The translations under genes and the position numbers were made by a program. A model generated the notes under the pieces. That model saw only the letters and a list, made by a program, of their open reading frames with translations, searched no databases and was not told the DNA's origin. 10,000 bases of DNA. Origin: Desulfarculus sp. (GTDB lineage: Bacteria > Desulfobacterota > Desulfarculia > Desulfarculales > Desulfarculaceae). Every line of letters starts with the position of its first letter. The first letter of the stretch is position 1. Location: the NCBI GenBank assembly GCA_020216805.1, contig JAIWNN010000101.1:1-10000 (forward strand). The letters run 5' to 3'. Positions 1 to 9,300 of this stretch are shown piece after piece.

Positions 1-89
1 TGCGCACCATCGCCACCCGCGCCCGGCGCCAAAACCTCGACCTGAAGGTCATGGACCTCACCCAACTCGTCACCATGGCCTTGGAATGA
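1..89 (+). CDS. C-terminal end of an unidentified protein (5'-truncated)
   Basis: An open frame enters from the left edge (first complete codon at position 3) and ends at TGA 87-89. It encodes 28 residues, beginning RTIATRARRQNLDLKVMD and ending VTMALE. The codons are GC-rich like the neighbours, which supports a real gene end. The fragment is basic and then hydrophobic and is too short to assign to a family, so no function is proposed. It runs in the same direction as the kinase-like gene that begins 64 bases downstream, and no terminator is evident in that gap, so the two could be co-transcribed. Confidence 0.5.
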   Translation, partial: RTIATRARRQNLDLKVMDLTQLVTMALE

Positions 90-153
90 TCAACATCAAG
101 GAACAATCATCAGCCGCGGGCCGTCGCGCGCCGGCCCGGAAAGGAAGGCAGCA

Positions 154-981
154 ATGGGCATCGTGACCATATCACGCCAGGTGGGCAGCTTCGGCGACGA
201 GATCGCCGCCCTGGCCGCCCGCAAGCTGGGCTATGAGCACATCGATCGCGAGCACGTCCACCGGCTGGCCCAAGGCTGCGACGACCAGTTCCGCCAGGCC
301 TGCCTGGCCTACGAGTCCGAGACCAAGCCCCACGGCTTCTTCGAGCGCCTGGCCTTCAGCAACCCCGCCCACGCGGCGCTCTTCGCCAGCCTCAACTATG
401 AGCTGGCCAAGAAGGGCGACGTGGTGATGGTGGGGCGAGGGGCCCAGGTGGTGCTGGGTCACCTGCCGGGGGTGCTCAAGGTGCGGGTGGTGGCCCCCAG
501 CGAGGTGCGGGTGGAGCGGGTGGCGCGGCGCATGAACCTATCCCTGGAGGACGCGCGGGAGTTCGTGCGCAAATTCGACCATGAACGCCGCGTCCTGTTG
601 GAGGCGGTCTTCGAGTACGATCTGTTCGACTGGAAAAACTTCGACCTGGTGATCAACACCGCCGCCCTGACCGTCGAGGACGCGGCCGACATGATCGTGC
701 TGGCGGCCGAGCGTCTGGCCCCTCGTTACGACCAGGCCAAGATGGCCGCGGTGCTGGGGAACCTGGCCTTCGCCAAACGGGTGGAGAGCGCGGTCAAGAA
801 GCAGGTGGAGACCCTCTACTCCCAGGACATCGTGGTCACCGCCGACGACCAGGGGGTGGTGGTGCTGCGCGGCCTGGTCTCCGACCCGCGCAGCAAGGCC
901 CTGGCCGGCGAGGCGGCGGCCAAGGTCCAGGGCGTCACGCGGGTGGTCAACAACCTCACCACCACCCAGTACAGCGTTTAG
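154..981 (+). CDS. Cytidylate kinase-like family protein with C-terminal BON domain
   Basis: The 275-residue protein opens with ITISRQVGSFGDEIAALAARK, the N-terminal signature of the cytidylate-kinase-like family (PF13189-type P-loop proteins). A second family hallmark, FDLVINTAALTVEDAADMI, lies near residues 167-185, and an arginine-rich lid-like stretch (RVERVARRMNLSLEDAREF) lies near 120-138. The family's substrate is not established; nucleotide phosphorylation is the usual assumption. Residues about 207-270 look like a BON domain: VVTADDQGVVVLRGLVSD followed by a helix and a VQGVTRVVNNL ending. BON domains are usually envelope-associated or ligand-binding modules, but I see no signal peptide here, so this one should be cytoplasmic. 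The P-loop-like segment is G-S-F-G where family members commonly have G-S-G-G, which may weaken nucleotide binding. The start is fixed by a purine-rich Shine-Dalgarno (GGAAAGGAAGG, 138-148) just upstream of ATG 154. The gene converges on alaS. Confidence 0.85.
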   Translation: MGIVTISRQVGSFGDEIAALAARKLGYEHIDREHVHRLAQGCDDQFRQACLAYESETKPHGFFERLAFSNPAHAALFASLNYELAKKGDVVMVGRGAQVVLGHLPGVLKVRVVAPSEVRVERVARRMNLSLEDAREFVRKFDHERRVLLEAVFEYDLFDWKNFDLVINTAALTVEDAADMIVLAAERLAPRYDQAKMAAVLGNLAFAKRVESAVKKQVETLYSQDIVVTADDQGVVVLRGLVSDPRSKALAGEAAAKVQGVTRVVNNLTTTQYSV

Positions 982-984
982 GCT

Positions 985-1047
985 TCTCGCGGCCAACCGA
1001 CCAAGGGCCGGGCCCTGCGCGGGGCACCGGCCCGGTTCGTGGCGAGA
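985..1047. terminator. GC-rich imperfect hairpin between convergent genes; possible bidirectional terminator
   Basis: The core pairs 1005-1015 with 1022-1033 (GGGCCGGGCCC against GGGC-A-CCGGCCC), giving 11 base pairs with one bulged A and a six-base loop. Outer arms continue imperfectly: 995-998 with 1034-1037 (AACC/GGTT) and 985-990 with 1042-1047 (TCTCGC/GCGAGA). It lies between the stop codons of the kinase-like gene (981) and alaS (1063), where a two-way terminator would be expected. There is no T-run on either strand, so it is not a canonical intrinsic terminator. It may block readthrough or protect 3' ends. Confidence 0.45.
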
Positions 1048-1062
1048 CTGGCGCGGGACGAA

Positions 1063-3714
<2,652 letters not shown>

Positions 3715-3732
3715 GTCACGATCTCCAACAGG

Positions 3733-4338
3733 TCATCTGGTGAGGTTGGCGACCAACGCGTTGAACTCTATTGTCGCCCAACAGGTTTTCGCCAACTGAT
3801 GCCCGATCTGCCTCCAGGTGGCGTTGATGATCTTCATTCCCTTTTCTTGCAGCTTCTCGACTGCCGGAACGTAGTCTCCGTCGCTGGAAACCAATATCGC
3901 GATGCTGTATGCGTTTTCCCAGGCTTGGGTGAACAGGTCGGTGACGATGGCCGCGTCCACGCCTTTCTCGGCGGACTTTTTGATCGCCACCCCGCAATGA
4001 GGACATTGCTCGATCAGGTTTTTACACTCACGGCAATGGATTGCATGAACCCGCGCTCGGCGTTGGCGCACCTTTACGTTAATCCCAGGCTGTCTGTCAA
4101 GGTAGGAGTCAAGCCAGTTGCGCAATCGTCCCCCATCGTCCGGTGGATCATTCACCGAGGCGTACACCCAGGTTCCCTCGTAACGATAATCGTCGACCCC
4201 GACTACTTTCATCGCTTCCTGGGTTAGTATCGCAGGAAGCCTGTCCCAGGCCAGGGGTGCTTTATCCGTCTGCTTGTTCCATTCCAACTGCAAGTTCCAA
4301 TAGTCAACAAATACTCGTATCTTCTCCGTCATCTCCAT
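3733..4338 (-). CDS. NYN-domain (PIN-like) putative ribonuclease with internal zinc-knuckle-like motif
   Basis: From ATG 4338 the protein has 201 residues. The start RVFVDYWNLQLEW (D12, N15), a middle acidic strand (KGVDAAIVTDL, D128 and D134) and SSDGDYVPAVEKLQEKGMKI (D153, D155) match the conserved acidic positions of NYN/LabA-like PIN-fold domains. These are predicted metal-dependent RNases or RNA-binding proteins; the actual substrate is unknown. Between the first and second acidic motifs sits C102-x2-C105-x6-C112-x2-C115, a compact zinc-ribbon or knuckle pattern that could contact nucleic acid. Alternative starts are GTG 4347 and ATG 4332. ATG 4338 is preferred because a G-rich stretch (GGGTGGGGGGC) sits just upstream and because ATG 4332 has GGAG directly abutting it with no spacing. 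Sampled 60-base lines are 53-55% G+C, against 75% in a sampled alaS line, suggesting a more recent acquisition. It lies between recA and alaS, where recX is often found. Confidence 0.88.
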   Translation of the reverse strand: MEMTEKIRVFVDYWNLQLEWNKQTDKAPLAWDRLPAILTQEAMKVVGVDDYRYEGTWVYASVNDPPDDGGRLRNWLDSYLDRQPGINVKVRQRRARVHAIHCRECKNLIEQCPHCGVAIKKSAEKGVDAAIVTDLFTQAWENAYSIAILVSSDGDYVPAVEKLQEKGMKIINATWRQIGHQLAKTCWATIEFNALVANLTR

Positions 4339-4354
4339 GCCCCCCACCCAGAAT

Positions 4355-4387
4355 GAAAAACAATAAGGGAAGCCTTACGGCTTCCCT
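4355..4387 (-). terminator. Intrinsic terminator upstream of the NYN gene; possible attenuator
   Basis: Read on the minus strand, AGGGAAGCC-GTAA-GGCTTCCCT forms a perfect nine-pair stem with a four-base loop, followed directly by TATTGTTTTTC. This is the best intrinsic terminator in the window. It lies 118 bases after the recA stop and only 17 bases before the NYN start codon. There is therefore no room for a promoter between it and NYN, and transcripts of NYN-alaS that start upstream must pass through it. It could be the recA terminator or a regulated leader terminator. Confidence 0.88.
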
Positions 4388-4398
4388 GGGCTGCAATA

Positions 4399-4420
4399 CG
4401 GCGATCCTAAAGGAACGCCG
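4399..4420 (-). promoter_or_regulatory. Leader hairpin with alternative pairing to the terminator arm (candidate antiterminator element)
   Basis: On the minus strand, CGGCG-T-TCC-TTTA-GGA-T-CGCCG forms a hairpin with five plus three pairs around one T-T mismatch. It ends 11 bases before the terminator stem. Its 5' arm (4420 to 4410, CGGCGTTCCTT) is also complementary to the 5' arm of the terminator (4387 to 4378, AGGGAAGCCG), with one bulged G and one wobble pair. Forming that second pairing would prevent the terminator stem. Two mutually exclusive folds are the defining feature of attenuators. No known riboswitch or T-box consensus is recognised in it. Confidence 0.45.
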
Positions 4421-4433
4421 GGGCTTGATGGTC

Positions 4434-4464
4434 ATAATATGACAACCGAAACACCTCATGTCAA
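4434..4464 (-). promoter_or_regulatory. Putative sigma-70 promoter for NYN-alaS
   Basis: The minus strand has a perfect -35 box TTGACA (4464-4459). Two -10 candidates follow: CATATT (4441-4436) at 17 bases or TATTAT (4439-4434) at 19 bases. The surrounding sequence is unusually AT-rich for this genome. Transcription would start near 4427 and give a leader of about 90 bases containing both leader hairpins before the NYN start codon. Confidence 0.6.
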
Positions 4465-4470
4465 GTTAAA

Positions 4471-4486
4471 GAGCCCAGCGGGTTCC
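4471..4486 (-). terminator. Weak candidate recA terminator
   Basis: On the minus strand GAACCC-GCT-GGGCTC forms a short stem with one mismatch and a three-base loop, followed by TTTAACTT. It lies 18 bases after the recA stop and just ahead of the NYN-alaS promoter, so it is well placed. The stem is weak and the T-run short. Confidence 0.3.
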
Positions 4487-4490
4487 AACC

Positions 4491-4503
4491 ACCTTAGTCC
4501 ACC

Positions 4504-4510
<7 letters not shown>
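4491..4510. repeat. Perfect 10-bp tandem duplication overlapping the recA stop codon
   Basis: ACCTTAGTCC occurs twice in a row (4491-4500 and 4501-4510). The right copy contains the recA stop codon (TAA on the minus strand, 4506-4504) and the last Asp codon. The left copy lies just outside the gene. It may come from replication slippage or be the scar of a rearrangement that brought in the NYN segment. No matching copy is seen near 3715-3735 at the other end of the NYN gene. Confidence 0.7.
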
Positions 4511-5562
<1,052 letters not shown>

Positions 5563-5619
5563 GAGTCTTCCTCTCGGGCTATGGGGAATGGCGGGGCGCG
5601 ATGGGCGCGATTCTCCGCC

Positions 5620-5650
5620 AGTATACACTAAACGCCAGGCGAGCGCGCAA
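5620..5650 (-). promoter_or_regulatory. Putative recA promoter
   Basis: The minus strand carries a good -10 box TATACT (5625-5620) in an AT-rich patch. A weak -35 candidate TTGCGC (5650-5645) lies 19 bases upstream of it. The predicted start near 5613 gives a leader of about 50 bases before the recA ATG. The thpR-recA gap of 109 bases is consistent with an independent promoter. The -35 match and spacing are poor, so activation or readthrough from cinA-thpR may matter. Confidence 0.45.
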
Positions 5651-5671
5651 CCCCGGCCGAGAGGCGGCCCC

Positions 5672-6265
5672 TCAAACCCCCGGCTCCACCGGTCCGCGCC
5701 CCAGATCCCAGGCCCAGCGCGGCCGGTAGATGGGGCCGGTCGGGGTCAGGGTGCTCTCCATCAGGCACACCCGCCGCGCCACGAACTCCGGCCCCCGCCA
5801 GCCGGCCAGGCTGGCCAGGGCCTGGGCCAGGGGGCGGGAGGGAGGGTTGGGCCCCCGGCCCCGCCGGGCGCGGCCCAGGGTCAGGTGGGCCTGGAAGCCC
5901 CGGGTTTCCCGCGCAAAACCCAGCCCGGCCAGGCCGTCTTCCATGGCCTGGGCCAACCCGGCCAGGGCCTCCACCTGGCCGGCCAGGCCCAGCCAGACCA
6001 CCGCGGGTCGGCCCACCCCGGGGAAGGCCCCGGCCCCGGCCAGGGCCAGCTCCAGGGCCGGCGCGGCGGCGCAGGCCGCCTCCAGGACGGTGGTGATCTC
6101 GCCCAGGCGGCCGGGGTCGGTCTCGCCCAGAAACTTCAGGGTGACGTGCAGGTTCTCCGGGGCCACCCATTTCACATCCGCGCCGGTGCGGCGCAGCTCG
6201 CGGATCACGGCCGTCGCGGCCGAGCGGGGCTCCTCGGGCAGCTCCAGGGCCGCGAACAGGCGCAT
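5672..6265 (-). CDS. thpR: RNA 2',3'-cyclic phosphodiesterase (2'-5' RNA ligase family)
   Basis: This 2H-phosphoesterase family protein, historically called LigT, opens 2',3'-cyclic phosphate RNA ends and can reversibly form 2'-5' linkages in vitro. The 197-residue length is typical. Both catalytic HxTx motifs are present: H40-V-T-L in [12 protein letters not shown] and H127-L-T-L in [12 protein letters not shown]. The start [14 protein letters not shown] is the usual family opening. ATG 6265-6263 overlaps the cinA stop by one base (TGATG on the minus strand), so translation is probably coupled to cinA and needs no separate Shine-Dalgarno. The same frame stays open far upstream inside cinA, but that extension is only a shadow. 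The gene sits between cinA and recA, a grouping seen in many bacteria, although no role in recombination is established for ThpR. Confidence 0.95.
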   Translation of the reverse strand: MRLFAALELPEEPRSAATAVIRELRRTGADVKWVAPENLHVTLKFLGETDPGRLGEITTVLEAACAAAPALELALAGAGAFPGVGRPAVVWLGLAGQVEALAGLAQAMEDGLAGLGFARETRGFQAHLTLGRARRGRGPNPPSRPLAQALASLAGWRGPEFVARRVCLMESTLTPTGPIYRPRWAWDLGRGPVEPGV

Positions 6266-7497
6266 CAATGGCCTTCCAGATGCCGGCGCAAGAGGTCCAG
6301 GGCGTTCTCGGCCGCCTGAAGCTTGACCATCTGGCGGTCGCCGGCGAAGCGCTTGTGCTCGGTGAGCACTCCGCCGGGATAAGCCAGCCCGAACCAGACC
6401 GTGCCCACCGGCTTTTCCGGGCTGCCGCCCTCGGGCCCGGCGATGCCGGTGACCGCCAGCGCCAGGTCCGCGCCCGCCCGCTCCCGCGCGCCGGCGGCCA
6501 TCTCGGCCGCGCACTGGGAGCTGACCGCGCCGTGGCTGGCCAGGGTCGCGGCCGCCACGCCCAATAGCTCCTGCTTGGCTGGGTTGGAATAGACCACGTA
6601 GCCGCGCAGGAAGTAGGCCGAGGAGCCGGCCACCTCGGTGATGCGGTGGCCGATCAGCCCGCCGGTGCAGGACTCGGCCAGGGCCAGGGTCAGGCCGGCG
6701 GCCTTGAGCAGCTCGCCCACCCGGGCCTCCAAGGGCTGGGACCCGCGCACCACCACCCAGTCCGCCAGGCGCTCCAGGCACTGGGCCTCCAGCTCCGCCA
6801 CCCGTTCCTGGGCCAGTTCCGGGGTCTCGGCCCGGGCCGAGAGGGCCAGGATCACCTCCGGGAAGACCGGATAGTAGCCCAGGGAGGCTCCGGGCACGCC
6901 GTTGACCAGGCCGGCCAGGCGCCGGCCCACCTCGCTTTCGCCCAGGCCGAAGAGCCGGATGGTGGCGCTGGCCAGATGGCCGCTGCCAAAGCGCGCCCCC
7001 AGCTCCGGGGCCACCCGGCGTTCGATGATGCGCTGGAACTCCGGCGGCACCCCGGGCAGGAAATACAATGGCTTGCCGCCGGCGACCGTGATGGCGAAAC
7101 CGGCGCTGCGCGGATCCAGGGGCTCGGCTCCTTCCGGCATCAAGGCCATGCGCCGGATCTCGGGGGTGAGCGGGCGGCCCAGACTGGCGAGCAGGGCCTC
7201 CAGTTCGGCCAGCTTTTGAGGGTGTTCGATCAGGGGCAGGCCCAGGGCCCGGGCGGCGGCGGCGGCGGTGAGGTCGTCCTCGGTGGTGCCCAGACCGCCG
7301 CTGATCACCAGCCAGTCGCATCTCGCCAGGGCCTGGCGCAGCACCCGCACGATTTCATCCAGATCGTCGCCAAGATAGCTGAATCCGGCCAGGCCCAGGC
7401 CCAGGGGCCATAGCCGGCCGGCGGCGTAGCGGGCGTTGCGGTCGCTGATCCGACCGCTGATGAGCTCGTCGCCGATGCAGAGGATCTCCCCGCGCAT
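6265..7497 (-). CDS. cinA: CinA: ADP-ribose pyrophosphatase/nicotinamide-nucleotide amidohydrolase
   Basis: CinA-family proteins combine an N-terminal MoaB/MogA-like (COG1058) domain with a C-terminal PncC deamidase domain that converts NMN to NaMN in pyridine-nucleotide recycling. In naturally competent Gram-positives cinA is co-transcribed with recA. The full-length 410-residue protein shows GDELISGRISDRNA (9-22) and ISGGLGTTEDDLT (65-77) in the N-domain, where family members commonly have GGLGPT, and YFLPGVPPEF (145-154). The C-domain has AESCTGGLIGHRITE (274-288) with the catalytic-serine motif ESCTGG, and TGIAGPEGG (350-358). The start is ATG 7497, with GGAGG (7513-7509) 11 bases upstream, a slightly long spacing. 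It is the first gene of the minus-strand cluster, has its own promoter, and is translationally linked to thpR. Confidence 0.96.
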   Translation of the reverse strand: MRGEILCIGDELISGRISDRNARYAAGRLWPLGLGLAGFSYLGDDLDEIVRVLRQALARCDWLVISGGLGTTEDDLTAAAAARALGLPLIEHPQKLAELEALLASLGRPLTPEIRRMALMPEGAEPLDPRSAGFAITVAGGKPLYFLPGVPPEFQRIIERRVAPELGARFGSGHLASATIRLFGLGESEVGRRLAGLVNGVPGASLGYYPVFPEVILALSARAETPELAQERVAELEAQCLERLADWVVVRGSQPLEARVGELLKAAGLTLALAESCTGGLIGHRITEVAGSSAYFLRGYVVYSNPAKQELLGVAAATLASHGAVSSQCAAEMAAGARERAGADLALAVTGIAGPEGGSPEKPVGTVWFGLAYPGGVLTEHKRFAGDRQMVKLQAAENALDLLRRHLEGH

Positions 7498-7571
7498 GTC
7501 CCGGGCCGCCTCCGTCCGCCAATGCCGTTGGGTGACAACAGGTTAGAAAGCCAGCGAAAAGCCAACGACGC

Positions 7572-7600
7572 AGGCTATCAGTCGGGGTGTATTTTGTCAA
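7572..7600 (-). promoter_or_regulatory. Putative sigma-70 promoter for cinA-thpR
   Basis: On the minus strand a perfect TTGACA (7600-7595) is separated by exactly 17 bases from TAGCCT (7577-7572). Transcription would begin near 7565 and give a leader of about 67 bases before cinA. This is one of the two best promoter matches in the window, and it diverges from the kinase promoter 25 bases away. Confidence 0.65.
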
Positions 7601-7625
7601 CTTCATCGAAGGCTTTCGGCCGTCC

Positions 7626-7654
7626 TTGACCCCGGGGCGCATGGCGGCTATCCT
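7626..7654 (+). promoter_or_regulatory. Putative sigma-70 promoter for the histidine kinase gene
   Basis: TTGACC (7626-7631) and TATCCT (7649-7654) are spaced by 17 bases, a good housekeeping promoter match. Transcription would start near 7661, about 54 bases before the kinase ATG. The rest of the 217-base cinA-kinase gap holds the divergent cinA promoter and no further gene. Confidence 0.6.
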
Positions 7655-7714
7655 CAAGACACCCCGCGTGTTCGCCCTGGCCTTCGTCCCCCCGCGCCGA
7701 GAGGTGCGAGCCAG

Positions 7715-9127
7715 ATGCCCGAAACCGAGCGCCACACCGGTTCCAACGAAGGCAGGCATCGCGCCGTCCTGCGCGGCCTGGCGCAGCACCTTATCCAGGC
7801 CGGCAGCCTGCCCCAGGCCCTGATCCAGTCTCTGGCCGAGTTGGAAACCGGCCTGGGCCTGGCCCCCAGCCGGGTCTACGCCCTGGGCCGGGGCGGTGGT
7901 CTGCGCCTGCTGGCCAGCCACGGCCTGCCCCCGGAGATGGTCGCCCAGGTGGAACGGGTGGAGATGGGCCAGGGCTTCACCGGCCTGGCCGCCCAGCGCC
8001 GCCGGATGGTGGTGATGCCGGTGGACCACCTGGACGATCCCCAGCGCCGCAAGCTGTTGCGGGAGATGGGGGCCAAGGCGGTCTGCGCCCTGCCGCTGAT
8101 CCTGCACGGCGAGCTGGTGGGGGTGCTCAACGTGGCCACCCGGCTGCGGGTGGGTTTCACCCCCGACGAGCAAGGCTTTTTGGACGTGCTGGCCGGGCTG
8201 TTGGCCGCGGCGGTGGCGGCCTGGACCCGGAGCCAGGCCCTCGCCCGGGCCCAAGAGGATCTGGCGGCGCTCAAGGCCGAGATCGACCTCAAGGTGGCCG
8301 AGCAGGTGGGGGAGATCAAGGCCGAGCTCTCCAACCTGAGCATGGCCAACCAAAGGCTCAAGGAGACCTGGCGGCTGGTGATGCAGGCCGAGCGCACCGC
8401 GGCGGTGGCCCGCTTCACCAGCGCCCTGGCCCACGAGCTGCGCAACCCGTTGATGGTCATCGGCGGCTTCGCCAAACGCCTGGCCGGAGCCCTGTGCCAG
8501 GACGATCCGCGCTGCAACTATGTCAAGGTCATCGTGCAGGAGGTTCAGCAACTGGAGCAGTTGTTGAGCCAGATCTTCAAGCTCAACCGCGAGCGCGACC
8601 TGGATTTCGCCGAGGTGGAGGCCGACGAGATGATGCGCCAGAGCTGGCGGCGGGGGGTGACCCAGGCCGGAGCCCCGGCCCGCGAACCGGTCTGGGATCT
8701 GGCTCCGGGGCTGCCGTCCCTGGTCACCGATCCCGACCTTTTGATCCGGGCCTTGGGCAACCTGGTGCAGAACGCCCTGGAGGCCACCCACGACCGGGGC
8801 CGGGTTTACCTGTCCACCGGCCTGGACGATCAAGGCCGGGTGGTCTTCACGGTGGCCGACGACGGACCCGGCATCCCGGATCAGGAGCGCGCCCGCGTCT
8901 TCGACCCGCTCTACACCACCAAGGAGTACGGGGTGGGCCTGGGCCTGCCCTATTGTCGCGATGTGGTGCTGCTGTTGGGCGGGGAGCTGAGGGTGGACGA
9001 GCGCCCCGGCGGCGGAGCCCGGTTCACGGTCCACCTGCCCACCACCCCGCCGGACACCCGGCAGCAACCCGCGGGCCCGGACCCGACCGAGGCGGAGGGC
9101 AACCACCATGCGCTGGTGCGACCTTAG
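7715..9127 (+). CDS. GAF-domain sensor histidine kinase (cytoplasmic, orphan)
   Basis: The 470-residue protein is a two-component sensor kinase that autophosphorylates on histidine and passes the phosphate to a response regulator. A GAF-like sensor domain covers about 20-165 (GQGFTGLAAQRRRMVVMPV, then GAKAVCALPLILHGELVGVL). A coiled-coil signalling helix follows at about 172-228. The HisKA H-box is ALAHELRNPLMVIGGF with phospho-acceptor H240. The HATPase domain shows the N-box GNLVQNALEAT (348-358), G1 ADDGPGIP (381-388) and FDPLYTTKEYGVGLGLP (396-412) as the F/G2 region. There are no transmembrane segments or signal peptide, so it should sense a cytoplasmic cue; the ligand cannot be inferred. 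ATG 7715 has AGAGGTG (7700-7706) upstream. No response regulator gene is nearby. The 3' end overlaps the following small gene by 20 bases, indicating an operon. Confidence 0.93.
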   Translation: MPETERHTGSNEGRHRAVLRGLAQHLIQAGSLPQALIQSLAELETGLGLAPSRVYALGRGGGLRLLASHGLPPEMVAQVERVEMGQGFTGLAAQRRRMVVMPVDHLDDPQRRKLLREMGAKAVCALPLILHGELVGVLNVATRLRVGFTPDEQGFLDVLAGLLAAAVAAWTRSQALARAQEDLAALKAEIDLKVAEQVGEIKAELSNLSMANQRLKETWRLVMQAERTAAVARFTSALAHELRNPLMVIGGFAKRLAGALCQDDPRCNYVKVIVQEVQQLEQLLSQIFKLNRERDLDFAEVEADEMMRQSWRRGVTQAGAPAREPVWDLAPGLPSLVTDPDLLIRALGNLVQNALEATHDRGRVYLSTGLDDQGRVVFTVADDGPGIPDQERARVFDPLYTTKEYGVGLGLPYCRDVVLLLGGELRVDERPGGGARFTVHLPTTPPDTRQQPAGPDPTEAEGNHHALVRP

Positions 9128-9290
9128 CTGCCCCGAGGCCAGCTGGCCCCGGGACGAGGCGGTGGACGGCAGCGGCTCCTGCCGCACCTTCGTGGCCCTG
9201 TGGTGCGCCCAGTTGGGCCGCCTGGTGGCCAAGAACGCCCCCTGCCAGGCCCCACCCGCGCCAGCCCCGCCAGAGGACAAGCCCGCCTGA
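9108..9290 (+). CDS. Small conserved-looking cysteine-rich protein (60 aa), function unknown
   Basis: This 60-residue ORF starts at ATG 9108 inside the last 20 bases of the kinase gene, in a different frame. A near-ideal Shine-Dalgarno GGAGGG (9094-9099) lies eight bases upstream, which strongly supports translation. The protein has five cysteines (C4, C8, C25, C33, C46) in the motifs WCDLSC, DGSGSCRTFVALWC and LVAKNAPC, followed by a proline-rich tail (residues 48-60). The spaced cysteines suggest metal or Fe-S binding, or a structural zinc site. The pattern resembles short uncharacterised proteins I associate with sulfate- and metal-reducing deltaproteobacteria, but that is recollection and no search was run. 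Coupling to the histidine kinase suggests a shared function or simply co-expression. No signal peptide or membrane helix is visible. Confidence 0.75.
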   Translation: MRWCDLSCPEASWPRDEAVDGSGSCRTFVALWCAQLGRLVAKNAPCQAPPAPAPPEDKPA

Positions 9291-9300
9291 GCGGACCGGA

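Noticed and set aside
4338..4430. T-box riboswitch for alaS
   Set aside because: The leader before the terminator is only about 40 bases, too short for a stem I specifier loop. The conserved T-box sequence is absent; GGGTGGGGGG near the NYN start lies after the terminator and is better read as a ribosome-binding region.
4306..4435. Possible 43-codon leader peptide from ATG 4435 on the minus strand running over the terminator and into the NYN gene
   Set aside because: Its ATG overlaps the proposed -10 box, so it would not be on the mapped-by-prediction transcript. It has no Shine-Dalgarno and no run of alanine codons that would suit alaS control.
5563..5628. Longer recA start adding 22 residues
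   Set aside because: The extension does not resemble RecA, overlaps the likely -10 box, and ATG 5562 has a good Shine-Dalgarno.
5655..5669. Small hairpin GGCCG-AGAGG-CGGCC just after the thpR stop as a terminator
   Set aside because: There are only five base pairs and no T-run. Such stems are common by chance at this GC content.
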